Of a DNA stretch of 64,000 nt, positions 1-8,422 are shown piece after piece (positions within the stretch are counted from its first letter, which is position 1; each line of letters opens with the position of its first letter). Under the pieces are notes generated by a model. It ran no database searches and was not told the DNA's origin. It saw only the letters and a program-made list of their open reading frames with translations. Source of the stretch: Gammaproteobacteria bacterium (lineage in GTDB: Bacteria; Pseudomonadota; Gammaproteobacteria; Steroidobacterales; Foliamicaceae); contig VXSK01000002.1 of assembly GCA_009838035.1 (NCBI GenBank), positions 310,001 to 374,000 on the forward strand, written 5' to 3'. Made by a program: the position numbers and the translations under genes.

Positions 1-1093
1 CGTTGAAAGAGAGCACGAAGACCATGCCGACCGGCCAGGTCAGGCATCCCATCAGCAGCGTTGCCAGCGGACGCGAGAGGAACGTGTCCCGCGACAGCCA
101 GGCCACGGCCGGCTCGATCATGCCGAATCCGGTCGTGATCGCGGCCAGGCTCAGCATCACGAAGAACAGAGTCCCCAGGAGCACGCCGCCGGGCATGCCC
201 GCGAACGCGACCGGCAGAGTCTCGAAGATCAGCCCGGGACCGCTGTTGGCTTCCAGGCCCACGGCGAAAACGATGGGGAAGATCGCCATTCCCGCGAGCA
301 GGGCCACCAGCGAGTCGGCGCCGGCAATGATCGCGCCGGCCCGCGGCAGCGACACGCGTTGCGGCACGTAGGCCCCGTAGGTGATGAGCATGCCCACGCC
401 GATCGCCAGCGAAAAGAGCGCCTGCCCGAGCGCCATCAGCACGCCGTCCAGCGTAAGGGCCGAGAAGTCGGCGCTGAACAGGAACGCCATGCCGTTGCCG
501 AAGTCGCCGGCGACCGCGGCCCAGCCCACCAGCAACAGCAGCAGCGCGAAAAGGCCCGGCATCATCAACTTGCTGGCCCGTTCCAGCCCCTTTCGGACCC
601 CGCCGGCGATGACCGCCACGACGATGGCGATGAACAGCCCGTGCCAGAACATGAGACGCCAGGGATCGCTCAGCAGTTCTCCGAAAAGCGCCTGTGAGCC
701 CTCGGCGCTGATGCCCCGGAACGTGCCCTGCGCCGCCAGCAGCGTGTAGTTCAGCGACCAGCCGGCGACGATGCTGTAGTAGGTGATGCCCACCAGGGGA
801 ACGAGGATCGACAACCAGCCGATAAGCACCCAGGCGCCGCTTCGCCCTTCGCGCGAGGCCACTTCGCGCATCGTGTGCACAGCATTGCGACCGCCGCGCC
901 GCCCCAGGGCGAGTTCGCCGATCACCAGCGGCAGGCCCAGCAGCAACACCCAGCCGACATACACCAGGACGAAAGCGCTGCCGCCATTGCTGCCGGCAAT
1001 GTAGGGGAAGCGCCACAGGTTGCCGAGACCGACCGCGGCCCCCACCGAGGCCAGGATAAAGCCCCGCGTCGAGGACCAGGTTTCCGTCTTCAT
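1..1093 (-). CDS. Sodium:neurotransmitter symporter (NSS/SNF) family transporter, 3' end cut by window
   Basis: Reverse-strand reading from the ATG at 1093 gives an uninterrupted 364-codon frame that runs off the window start, so the C-terminus is missing. The N-terminus carries the NSS signature (ASVGAAVGLGNLWRFPY, about residues 15-31) with the unwound TM1 sodium/substrate site, followed by many hydrophobic segments. Family role: inner-membrane Na+-coupled uptake of amino acids or related amines. The start overlaps the stop of the upstream esterase (ATGA at 1090-1093), which implies translational coupling. Substrate cannot be read from the sequence; the nearby aminotransferase fits amino-acid use but does not prove it. 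Confidence 0.9.
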   Translation of the reverse strand, partial: MKTETWSSTRGFILASVGAAVGLGNLWRFPYIAGSNGGSAFVLVYVGWVLLLGLPLVIGELALGRRGGRNAVHTMREVASREGRSGAWVLIGWLSILVPLVGITYYSIVAGWSLNYTLLAAQGTFRGISAEGSQALFGELLSDPWRLMFWHGLFIAIVVAVIAGGVRKGLERASKLMMPGLFALLLLLVGWAAVAGDFGNGMAFLFSADFSALTLDGVLMALGQALFSLAIGVGMLITYGAYVPQRVSLPRAGAIIAGADSLVALLAGMAIFPIVFAVGLEANSGPGLIFETLPVAFAGMPGGVLLGTLFFVMLSLAAITTGFGMIEPAVAWLSRDTFLSRPLATLLMGCLTWPVGMVFVLSFN

Positions 1094-2634
1094 GGCGAAC
1101 GGCGGTCAGCGGCGCGCTGCGCTCGCTGCCGGTACCGCGCTTCGATGAAATCGAGGCGCTCCCTGGAGACGCCCCGGCGAACGCTGTCCTCAATGCCGAA
1201 CACGAGCCAGCGGTCGTCTTCCTGTCGGTATTCCGGCCATTGCAGGCGGCTGCCCCCGTTCGGATTGCCGTTGCGCGCGAAGTCGAGCCAATAGCCGAAC
1301 AGGCGGCCCGCCAGCGCCTGCTGCCTGGCATCGGGCAGATCCGCGCCGGAAAAGAGCAGCCTGCGGTCGTAACCGTGCGGCGCGCCCGGCGAGTCGTTCG
1401 GGGGCCCGGCGACGGGCACATCCAGGTAGTAGATCCAGGCCGGGGAGTTCCTGCGCGCCGTCCCCAGCGCCAGAGTCCGCGCGGCAAACAGATAGCGATT
1501 GTCGCCGAACAGGCGCTTTATGCCGATATCCGGAGACTTGTCGAAGTCTTCCCGGTAAAGCGCCCGCGCGGCCGGATAGTCCGCGCCCCAGATGCGTTTG
1601 TACGCTTCCGTCGATATCCCCGAAACCGGCATGATGATGCCTTCGTAGCTGGTTCCGCCGGTCATGACGGGCACATCGTGCTGTTGGCCGGCCAGGAACA
1701 GGATGCCGGGTTCTTCACGCAGCGTGACGCCATCGACCAGCGGCAGGTGAAATCCCTCCACGGCTCTCATCAGCGCCATGGCGTCCAGGGCCCGCAACTC
1801 TTCGGCCGTGTCGGCATCGGGAGCAACGTGTTCGATCAGCTCCCGGGCCAGCGATTCCGCTCTCTGCGCCGGATCCAGGTCCATGCCCAGCGGGGCGGGC
1901 GTGGGAGCGTTTCCGGTACGCGGAAGGGCCCAGGTTCCATAACCGCTCTGCGCAATGGCGCCGTGGAACAGCCCTCGCGCCGCGTCGTTCGCCAGCAGCA
2001 TGCTCACCGCCATACCGCCGGCGGACACGCCGAAGACGGTGACCCTGCCGGGATCGCCTCCGAACGCCGAAATGTTGTCCCGCACCCATTCCAGCGCCAT
2101 GACCATGTCCAGCAGGCCAAAGTTTGCCACCGGGCCCTCCAGCGCCGGATGCGCGAAGAAACCCAGCGGTCCCAGCCGGTAATTGATCGAAACGAAGACG
2201 ACGCCCCGCGCCGCGAACAATCCGCCCGGCACATCGCTGGAGCCCGCAACGAAGCCGCCTCCGTGAATCCAGACCATGACGGGACGTGCGTCGTCGTCAA
2301 CGTCGGGCGTCCAGACATTGAGCGTCAGGCAGTCTTCGTCCATTGACCTGGCGGGCCGGACCTGCGGACAGGACGGACCGAAATCGAGCGCCTGGCGAAC
2401 GCCATTGTGCTTCGCCGCGGCCTGCGGCGGCAGCCAGCGCCGATCTCCCGCCGGCGGCATGCCGTAGGGAATGCCGCGATAAACATGCACGCCATTCTCG
2501 ACGGTCCCTTCAAATGCGCCTTGCGGCGTTTCAACTACGTTTTCGGCGGGCGCCGCACCAGCCTCCAGCACCCAAAGAAGAACGGCGCCAAGTAAAAGGC
2601 GGGCGCCCACCCTGCAGCTGGCTGGAACCTGCAT
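1090..2634 (-). CDS. Secreted type B carboxylesterase
   Basis: A 514-residue alpha/beta hydrolase of the carboxylesterase/para-nitrobenzyl esterase family. It starts with a Sec-type signal (hydrophobic LLLGAVLLWVLEAGAAPA), then the family signature GIPYGMPP, the oxyanion segment HGGGF (about residue 124) and the nucleophile elbow FGVSAGG. Expected reaction: hydrolysis of carboxylic esters in the periplasm. Its TGA overlaps the ATG of the NSS transporter, so the two are probably co-translated. Substrate is unknown. Confidence 0.9.
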   Translation of the reverse strand: MQVPASCRVGARLLLGAVLLWVLEAGAAPAENVVETPQGAFEGTVENGVHVYRGIPYGMPPAGDRRWLPPQAAAKHNGVRQALDFGPSCPQVRPARSMDEDCLTLNVWTPDVDDDARPVMVWIHGGGFVAGSSDVPGGLFAARGVVFVSINYRLGPLGFFAHPALEGPVANFGLLDMVMALEWVRDNISAFGGDPGRVTVFGVSAGGMAVSMLLANDAARGLFHGAIAQSGYGTWALPRTGNAPTPAPLGMDLDPAQRAESLARELIEHVAPDADTAEELRALDAMALMRAVEGFHLPLVDGVTLREEPGILFLAGQQHDVPVMTGGTSYEGIIMPVSGISTEAYKRIWGADYPAARALYREDFDKSPDIGIKRLFGDNRYLFAARTLALGTARRNSPAWIYYLDVPVAGPPNDSPGAPHGYDRRLLFSGADLPDARQQALAGRLFGYWLDFARNGNPNGGSRLQWPEYRQEDDRWLVFGIEDSVRRGVSRERLDFIEARYRQRAQRAADRRSP

Positions 2635-2660
2635 TCTCGTGCCGCGCCGACCGTGCCGTT

Positions 2661-3836
2661 TTATCTTCGGCGAGCGGTCAAGAAGGCGTGCATGCGATCC
2701 ATCGCTTCTTCGATCCGATCATAGGGCTCGGCGCCGAAACACACGCGAAGGTGCCCAGCCCCAGCCTGTCCGTAGAACGATCCCTCCTCCACGCAGACGC
2801 TGGTCTCCTTGAGCAGCGCCCGCGCCAGGGCAGCGTCGTCCCAGCCGGTTCCGGTAATGTCCGGAAAGGCGTAGATGCTGCCTTCCGGCGCCGGACAGCG
2901 CACGCCCGGCATCGCATTCATGCGTTCCACCACAAGGTCGCGGCGGCGGCAGTCTTCGCGCACCATTTCCTCGACCGCCTCCTGGGAACCGGACACGGCC
3001 GCGCGTCCGCCCTCCTGGATGAACACGTTGACGTGAGCGATGTCGTTCTTCGAGATCTTCAGCATGGCGTCGATGAACCGCCTGGGCGCCGCCGCGTAGC
3101 CCATTCGCCAACCGTCCATCGCGTACGCCTTGGTAAAGGCGAAGTGCGTAATGGTCCGCTCCCACATGCCCGGCAGCGAAGCGATGCTGATATGCCGGGC
3201 GCCGTCGAAGACGATCTGTTCATAGACCTCGTCGGACATCACCAGAAGGTCGTTTTCGATCGCGATGTCCGCCAGTTCCTGCAGTTCTTCGCGGGTATAG
3301 ACGCGTCCCGTGGGGTTGGCCGGGTTGACCAGGACGATCATGCGCGTGCGGAGGGTCAGTCGTTCGCGGATCGCCGCGCCGTCGAGCGCAAAATCCCGCG
3401 ACCGGTCGAGCGGCGCCGTCACCACCACGCCTCCCGCCAGTTCGATTTTGTTGATGTGCTGCGGGTAATACGGAGAAAGCAGCATGACCTCGTCACCTGG
3501 ATCCAGGGCGGCCATGCAACTGACGTAGGCCCCGTGCGTCAGGCCGCTGGTCACCAGGATTTCGTTGAGGGCCGCCTCAATGCCGTTCCGGGCGGCCAGC
3601 TTCTCCGCCAGCGCCCGGCGAAACGGCTCATTTCCCAGGAAGTCCCCGTAATGCACCATGCCGGAGTCCAGCGCCGCCTTGCAGGCCTCCTTGATATGCG
3701 CCGGCGTGTCGAAACTGGGCATGCCCACTTCGAGGTGGATGACGTCGACGCCCCGCGCCATCAGCGGCAGGGCTTCTTCGTACATGCCGAAGCTCTTCTC
3801 GGAGCTCTGCACGATCCGGTCTGCGGGCCATTTCAT
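2661..3836 (-). CDS. Class I/II pyridoxal-phosphate aminotransferase
   Basis: A 391-residue fold-type I aminotransferase. Visible motifs include NPANPTGRVY, SDEVYEQIVFDG (the PLP-contacting Asp), the Schiff-base region FTKAYAMDGWRMGY (Lys in FTKAY) and a C-terminal LRVCF carboxylate-binding segment. The frame stays open upstream to 4016, but that stretch lies inside the sulfatase gene, so the ATG at 3836 (MKWPADRIV) is preferred. It lies 16 nt after the sulfatase stop and 26 nt before the esterase start, so it is probably in the same leftward transcript. It looks like an AspC-type aspartate or aromatic aminotransferase, but specificity is not determinable. Confidence 0.9.
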   Translation of the reverse strand: MKWPADRIVQSSEKSFGMYEEALPLMARGVDVIHLEVGMPSFDTPAHIKEACKAALDSGMVHYGDFLGNEPFRRALAEKLAARNGIEAALNEILVTSGLTHGAYVSCMAALDPGDEVMLLSPYYPQHINKIELAGGVVVTAPLDRSRDFALDGAAIRERLTLRTRMIVLVNPANPTGRVYTREELQELADIAIENDLLVMSDEVYEQIVFDGARHISIASLPGMWERTITHFAFTKAYAMDGWRMGYAAAPRRFIDAMLKISKNDIAHVNVFIQEGGRAAVSGSQEAVEEMVREDCRRRDLVVERMNAMPGVRCPAPEGSIYAFPDITGTGWDDAALARALLKETSVCVEEGSFYGQAGAGHLRVCFGAEPYDRIEEAMDRMHAFLTARRR

Positions 3837-3852
3837 AGGCGAGATTGTCGCA

Positions 3853-5463
3853 TCAGCGGTCCCGGTACACCGAGGCCGGCCGCTCGACGAAAGGTTCGCG
3901 CCAGCCGGGGAAGCGGTCGCGGAATATGTGGTTCTGTCCATAGTGCGTGTCGAGCAGGATCGCCTTGGCCGAGCCCCCGCGCCACAGGTCGTATTCCGGC
4001 GCCGAATATTGCGCAAAGAAGTCGGTAAGCCGTCCGTCCAGTTCCGCCACCACGTCCGCGTGCGCCGGATCGTCGATGAGATTGCGCTTTTCTCCGGGAT
4101 CGTCGATCAGGTCAAACAGCGTGTGCGGCTCGCCGGTATCGAACCTCTTCATGTACTTCCAGCGCCCGGAGCGCACGACGCGAACCGTAACGAACTCGAA
4201 AAACGCCGTGCTGTCCCATTCCGGTTCCGCGCCCCGCAGCATCGAGGCAAAGCTGCGCCCTCCGGAGTTGCGGATCTCCAGCTCCTCGAGCCCCAGGTAC
4301 TCGAGCAGCGTCGGGAGCACGTCCACCTGGTTGATGAATTCCTCGCGCACCGCCCCCTCGGGCACCCGTCCGGGCTGCGAGAACATCAGCGGCACCTCCA
4401 TGTTGACCTCATGCACGGTGAACGGAAAGCTCCAGGAGGTATTGCCCCAGAGGCCTCCGTGTCCGAACCGCGAGCCCTGGTCGGAGGTGTAGATGACCAG
4501 CGTGTCGTCGCGCAGCCCCTGTTCCTCTAGCGCTTCCATAAGCCGCCCTACCCCGTCGTCCACCATCGTCGTTTCGGCAGCCGTATTGATCATCGCAACC
4601 GGGTTGTTGATCGCGTTGATCGCCCGCCAGGCGGTGGTGCCTTCGCGGACCATTTCGCCAGTCGGGCTCTTGCCCCGTGCCCAGGCTTCCAGGTAGGGAT
4701 GAATGGGCTCGTGCGGCATCGACGGCGGGTTCTGACGATAGCGCTCCGCGTGCCGGTTGCGGGGCGGGAACAGCACCGTAGGGGGCAGCATGTAGGGCCC
4801 GTTGTACGACAGGTACAGGAAGAAGGGCTCCCCGGCGCCCGGCCGCTGCCCGATGAACTCGATCGCCTTGTCCGTCCAGAAATCCGTAAGGTGCTTCTCC
4901 ACGCGGTAATGCCGGCCGTTGTCGATGACTTCCTGGTCGTAGAAGGTCGTGGTGTGGCCGGACGGGAAAGTCACCCACCACGAGAACCCCAGTTGCGGGC
5001 GCTCGTGCCGTCCCAGGTGGTACTTGCCCACCAGCCCGGTGAAGTAGCCGGCGTCCGCCAGCGTCTGCGGCAGGTTGCGGAACTCCTCGATCGCCGACCA
5101 GCCTTCCAGCTCCGGCTGCGGAGGCAAGGCCACGTGTATGCCCGTCTGCGAGGGCATCAGGCCGGTCAGCAGGGCGGCGCGCGTTGGCGAACAAACGCCG
5201 CTGGCAGCGAAAGCGTGGCGGAACAGCACCCCCGAACGGGCCAGCGCGTCGATATTGGGCGTTGCGATCTCGCTGTTGCCGTAGGCGCCCAGCAGGCGCG
5301 CGGCCTGGTTGTCCGCAACGATCAGGATGACGTTCGGACGCTGCGCGGCGGACGATTCCTGCGCGGCCGCGACTGGAAACACCACGGCCAGGAGAAGTGC
5401 GAGGCTGGCGAATGCTCCGGCGGGTTTGATGGTGCTCCTCATGCGCCCGGAGAATACCCGCAA
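3853..5463 (-). CDS. Secreted sulfatase (formylglycine type)
   Basis: A 536-residue alkaline-phosphatase-superfamily sulfatase with an N-terminal signal peptide (LALLLAVVFPVAAAQ). The maturation motif CSPTRAALLTG is present, so the Cys is expected to become formylglycine. A C-terminal metal segment reads YTSDQGSRFGHGG. The first metal site reads VADNQ where many sulfatases have two Asp. Role: hydrolysis of sulfate esters, exported before or after activation by a formylglycine-generating enzyme, which is not encoded here. A second start at 5442 (MRSTIKPAG) is equally likely, since it sits nearer the signal core. Upstream it is divergent from the CDGSH gene. Confidence 0.9.
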   Translation of the reverse strand: MRVFSGRMRSTIKPAGAFASLALLLAVVFPVAAAQESSAAQRPNVILIVADNQAARLLGAYGNSEIATPNIDALARSGVLFRHAFAASGVCSPTRAALLTGLMPSQTGIHVALPPQPELEGWSAIEEFRNLPQTLADAGYFTGLVGKYHLGRHERPQLGFSWWVTFPSGHTTTFYDQEVIDNGRHYRVEKHLTDFWTDKAIEFIGQRPGAGEPFFLYLSYNGPYMLPPTVLFPPRNRHAERYRQNPPSMPHEPIHPYLEAWARGKSPTGEMVREGTTAWRAINAINNPVAMINTAAETTMVDDGVGRLMEALEEQGLRDDTLVIYTSDQGSRFGHGGLWGNTSWSFPFTVHEVNMEVPLMFSQPGRVPEGAVREEFINQVDVLPTLLEYLGLEELEIRNSGGRSFASMLRGAEPEWDSTAFFEFVTVRVVRSGRWKYMKRFDTGEPHTLFDLIDDPGEKRNLIDDPAHADVVAELDGRLTDFFAQYSAPEYDLWRGGSAKAILLDTHYGQNHIFRDRFPGWREPFVERPASVYRDR

Positions 5464-5541
5464 GCAATCGCGGAGTGCAAAAAACGGGCGCTAGAATTAT
5501 CGGGTCCGCCGCAATCGGCCGGCACACCCGGAAACACAGCA

Positions 5542-6612
5542 ATGAGCAGCACAACCCAAAAGCCCGTAATCGCGAAGTACAAGCCGTATTACGCCGAGCT
5601 GAAGAAAGACAAGCGATATTTCTGGTGCGCCTGCGGGCGGTCGAAAAACCAGCCGTATTGCGACGGCTCGCACAAGGGGACCGGCTTCGCGCCAATTCCC
5701 TACAAGGCGCTCAAGGAAGGCGAAGAGGTGCTGTTCTGCGGCTGCAAGCACACGGGGGAAGCCCCGTTCTGCGACGGCAGCCATAACAACCTGCTGGAAG
5801 AGTACGAGACCGAAGACCCCCTAAGTCCGGAGAACCGCGCGATACCCGAGGCCACCCGGGCCGGACCCGGCCGCGTGGTTCTTGATGGCGGCTGCCAGGT
5901 CGCGCGGGTCGAACAATTGCCCGATGAGGGCGCCGGCGTCATCGAAGTCCGCAAACTGATCGGCGCGGAGGACGGCGCTCGCCATCAATCTCAATTTCAC
6001 CTTTCGCTCGGACCCGGCTATACGCAGGCCATGGAATTTCCGGGCTGCCAGGTGCTCCTTTTCGTGAAGGACGAGTCGGGTGTTCTCTCCATCGGCAACC
6101 GGGATTTTGCGCTGACGCCCCGCACCGGCGCATTCGTGCGCCCCGGAGAGGCATTCGCGCTGAGCGCTCCGCCCGACCGGCCGCTCAAGGTGTATGCCAG
6201 CACCTTCCCGCAATTCGAGGGCCCCCGGTGGCTTCAGAAACTGCCGGACCGCTTCGACACGGACTACCCGGACCGCACCATCGCCATGGACAGGGCCAAC
6301 GCGACCCCCATGGCCGACCGCTTCTTCCAGGTGCTGATCGACAAGCGCCAGGGATTCGAGAACGGCGCCCAGTTCATCGGCGAGATTCCATGGTCAAAGG
6401 CCGTTGCCCACCGGCACCTTTACGAGGAAACGCTGATCATGGTTTCAGGCGAAGGCTGCCTTTGGACGGACAACGTCAAGACACCGGTCGCGACAGGCGA
6501 CGTCATTTTTCTGCCGCCAAAGCAGCGCCACTCGCTGGAATGCACCAGTGAGGACGGGATGCTGGTGGCCGGAGTGATCTTCCCCGGCGACAATCCGTCA
6601 ATCAACTACTAG
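5542..6612 (+). CDS. Two-CDGSH iron-sulfur domain / cupin fusion protein
   Basis: A 356-residue protein. The first 90 residues hold two CDGSH zinc-finger-like motifs, [18 protein letters not shown] and [18 protein letters not shown]; each supplies the 3-Cys/1-His set expected to bind a [2Fe-2S] cluster. The rest shows cupin-like beta-rich sequence, including [16 protein letters not shown] and a final [15 protein letters not shown], typical of a metal-binding double-stranded beta-helix. The start is the ATG at 5542, because the longer open frame upstream runs antisense through the sulfatase. Dual-CDGSH proteins are thought to act in iron or redox homeostasis; the cupin substrate is unknown. 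A TAGAAT at 5492-5497 could be a -10 element. Confidence 0.8.
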   Translation: MSSTTQKPVIAKYKPYYAELKKDKRYFWCACGRSKNQPYCDGSHKGTGFAPIPYKALKEGEEVLFCGCKHTGEAPFCDGSHNNLLEEYETEDPLSPENRAIPEATRAGPGRVVLDGGCQVARVEQLPDEGAGVIEVRKLIGAEDGARHQSQFHLSLGPGYTQAMEFPGCQVLLFVKDESGVLSIGNRDFALTPRTGAFVRPGEAFALSAPPDRPLKVYASTFPQFEGPRWLQKLPDRFDTDYPDRTIAMDRANATPMADRFFQVLIDKRQGFENGAQFIGEIPWSKAVAHRHLYEETLIMVSGEGCLWTDNVKTPVATGDVIFLPPKQRHSLECTSEDGMLVAGVIFPGDNPSINY

Positions 6613-6624
6613 AAACAGCGGAAA

Positions 6625-7488
6625 TTAACCGGTCGGCTTCACGAAAAGAAGCGTGAAGCGGTCGCTTTCGCCGATCGCCAGACTCCTGATCCGCTGCGCC
6701 TCGTCCACTTCGGGCCAGCCTTCAAGCGCCAGGTAGCGAAGCGTGGGCGGCAGGCGCCAGACGCGCTTTTCGTAGTCCTTGTCGTCCATCGGATTGTTGT
6801 TGATGTCGCTGGTCGCGACCAGTTGCCATCCGGCCTCTTCGGCAAGCCTGATGGTATAGCCCTCGTTGACGTAACCGGACTCGGCCTTGGGATCCTGCCG
6901 GATCAATGGATTCCCGCGGTGTTCCACGATCCCCAGGTGGCCGCCGGGCTTCGCCGATACGTACATCATTTCCAGCATGTCGTGGATGCTGCCGCTGGTC
7001 ATCCAGTTATGGATGTTCCTGAAGGTCAGCACCAGGTCGGCCGAACCCGGCTCGATGGGCCTGAAATTGTCCCCGCTGATGGCAACGACCTCGGCGTCGC
7101 CGTACAGAGCCCTGTCGGCGTCGATCAATTCCTCGAGTTCGTTGTAAGCGCCCTTCGCCCACTCGCTGGTATCAGGGCCCCACATCGTTGCGAAGTACTT
7201 GCCCGTGCCGGCGACAACAGGCGCGATGATCTCCGTATACCAACCGCCGGTCGCGTTGATTTCCAGCACGGTCATGTCTTCGGCGAGGCCAAGGAAAGTC
7301 AGCGTTTCGTAGGGGTTGCGATAGGCGTCCCTGGCTCTTTTCTCCGCCGATCGATGCTCGCCGGTGATGGCGGCCCGCAGGCGCGCATCAGTGGAATCTC
7401 CGTCATGGCCGTCTGCGAGAGCGGCTGATCCGGAGAATGCCGCAACAAGCGCCATGGCAAGCACCGGAGATCGTCGTATGAGCTTCAT
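6625..7488 (-). CDS. Exported class I SAM-dependent methyltransferase-like protein
   Basis: A 287-residue protein with a clear Sec signal (MKLIRRSPVLAMALVAAFSGSAALADG) followed by a Rossmann methyltransferase-like domain: motif I VLEINATGGWYTEIIAP, an acidic residue in the next strand, and DLVLTFRNIHNW as motif IV. Similar predicted periplasmic methyltransferases occur in other proteobacteria, but SAM is cytoplasmic, so the true chemistry is unclear. The ATG at 7488 is preceded by AAGGAA about 8 nt away. It starts only 31 nt after the tRNA-Cys gene on the same strand and may share its transcript. Confidence 0.8.
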   Translation of the reverse strand: MKLIRRSPVLAMALVAAFSGSAALADGHDGDSTDARLRAAITGEHRSAEKRARDAYRNPYETLTFLGLAEDMTVLEINATGGWYTEIIAPVVAGTGKYFATMWGPDTSEWAKGAYNELEELIDADRALYGDAEVVAISGDNFRPIEPGSADLVLTFRNIHNWMTSGSIHDMLEMMYVSAKPGGHLGIVEHRGNPLIRQDPKAESGYVNEGYTIRLAEEAGWQLVATSDINNNPMDDKDYEKRVWRLPPTLRYLALEGWPEVDEAQRIRSLAIGESDRFTLLFVKPTG

Positions 7489-7519
7489 TTGCAGTTCCTT
7501 CGTGAATCCGAACGCCGTC

Positions 7520-7593
7520 TGGAGGCCAGGGCCGGAATTGAACCGGCGTCCACGGATTTGCAGTCCGCTGCATCGCCACTCTGCCACCTGGCC
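7520..7593 (-). tRNA. tRNA-Cys (GCA)
   Basis: The reverse strand folds as a cloverleaf: acceptor GGCCAGG pairing with CCTGGCC, anticodon loop CTGCAAA with anticodon GCA, T-arm GGTTCAATTCC, and an encoded 3' CCA (TGG at 7520-7522). It lies 49 nt downstream of tRNA-Gly, the same order as glyW-cysT after pgsA in Escherichia coli. Confidence 0.96.
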
Positions 7594-7642
7594 CGGCTGT
7601 TCCGCAGGCCGCGCCTTGCCGCGCTGAATCCTGCCGGAAAAA

Positions 7643-7717
7643 TGGAGCGGGAAACGGGACTTGAACCCGCGACCCCAACCTTGGCAAGGTTGTGCTCTAC
7701 CACTGAGCTATTCCCGC
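7643..7717 (-). tRNA. tRNA-Gly (GCC)
   Basis: The reverse strand gives acceptor GCGGGAA pairing with TTCCCGC, D-arm TAGCTCAGTGGTAGAGCA, anticodon loop with GCC (CTTGCCAAG), T-arm GGGTTCAAGTCCC and an encoded CCA. It is first in a tRNA-Gly/tRNA-Cys pair with its own predicted promoter just upstream. Confidence 0.96.
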
Positions 7718-7731
7718 TCGAAGCGGCGCTG

Positions 7732-7761
7732 AGTCTAGCAGTAACGCCGCTCCCGATTCAA
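7732..7761 (-). promoter_or_regulatory. Predicted sigma70 promoter of the tRNA-Gly/tRNA-Cys pair
   Basis: On the reverse strand a -35 TTGAAT (7756-7761) is followed by an 18-bp spacer and an extended -10 TGC-TAGACT (TAGACT at 7732-7737). Transcription would start near 7725, about 8 nt before the tRNA-Gly 5' end. The stretch after the -10 (CAGCGCCGCTTCG) is GC-rich, the kind of discriminator seen in stringently controlled tRNA promoters. Confidence 0.6.
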
Positions 7762-7771
7762 TAGACGCTCC

Positions 7772-7800
7772 CCTGGGAGCGAAGGCATGTCCTTCGCGGC
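7772..7800. repeat. REP-like palindromic repeat, copy 1
   Basis: The segment starts CCTGGGAGCGAAGG and ends CCTTCGCGGC, with a 7-bp stem (7779-7785 with 7791-7797). It matches the copy at 18190-18218 in all but a few bases; the changes at the stem are compensated on both arms. It sits between a protein gene and the tRNA promoter, the intergenic placement usual for REP-type elements. It could also help end transcription of the upstream gene, but it has no T-tract. Confidence 0.55.
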
Positions 7801-7807
7801 ATGTCCC

Positions 7808-8422
7808 TCACTCCCGGGCCTCGATTTCCTTCCGCAGCATCCCGATCAGCATGGTCCGATAGAAGTCGTCCGTGGCCTCGGCGGCGGCGGCCAGAAACTC
7901 CAGCATTTCCGCCGGATCAACCAGGCCTTCGCACCCGTCGAAACCGCCGTCCAGCGCATAGTGGGCAAACCCGACCTGCGCGGCAAGCCGCCCATACTCC
8001 GCCGAGCGCCGAATCAGGCGTCCGGCCCTGCAGGCGTCCCCTCCGGTATCGGGGTAGCCAAGATATTGCATGTAGCCGCTCACGAACAGCGCCTGCGGAT
8101 ATTCCGCGGCCACGGCGACCTCCATGTGCGGCCATCCCTTTCCGGTCTGCCCGCTGTATGTGTAGACGCGGGCAAGCTGATATCGCAGCCTGGGGTTGTC
8201 CGGGTCCTCGGCTACCGCCGCCTCGCAGGCCGCGATCGCGCTGGGAAAGTCCATTTCCGCCTGCGACACGCCGGGCGCCACCTTGTTCGGATCCAATGGG
8301 TGCGCGGTCGCCAGGTCGCACGGCGTAACGTTCTGCGAATACGGCGATGCATCCCATTCAAGCGTTTCGGCGGAAATCCCGCCGAACGCCAGCAGTCCGC
8401 AAACGGCAATCAGTTTCTTCAT
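7808..8422 (-). CDS. Secreted four-cysteine TPR/SEL1-like protein, paralogue A
   Basis: A 204-residue protein with a Sec signal (MKKLIAVCGLLAFGGISAE). The mature part has conserved Cys in TPCDLA, AACEAAV, DACRAG and DGCEG, and a helical-repeat-like centre (NPRLRYQLARVYTYSGQ) that resembles a TPR/SEL1 unit. It is a close paralogue of the next gene upstream, alignable end to end. Its ATG overlaps that gene's TGA (ATGA at 8419-8422). Function is unknown; the paired cysteines suggest a disulfide-stabilised periplasmic protein. Confidence 0.75.
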   Translation of the reverse strand: MKKLIAVCGLLAFGGISAETLEWDASPYSQNVTPCDLATAHPLDPNKVAPGVSQAEMDFPSAIAACEAAVAEDPDNPRLRYQLARVYTYSGQTGKGWPHMEVAVAAEYPQALFVSGYMQYLGYPDTGGDACRAGRLIRRSAEYGRLAAQVGFAHYALDGGFDGCEGLVDPAEMLEFLAAAAEATDDFYRTMLIGMLRKEIEARE

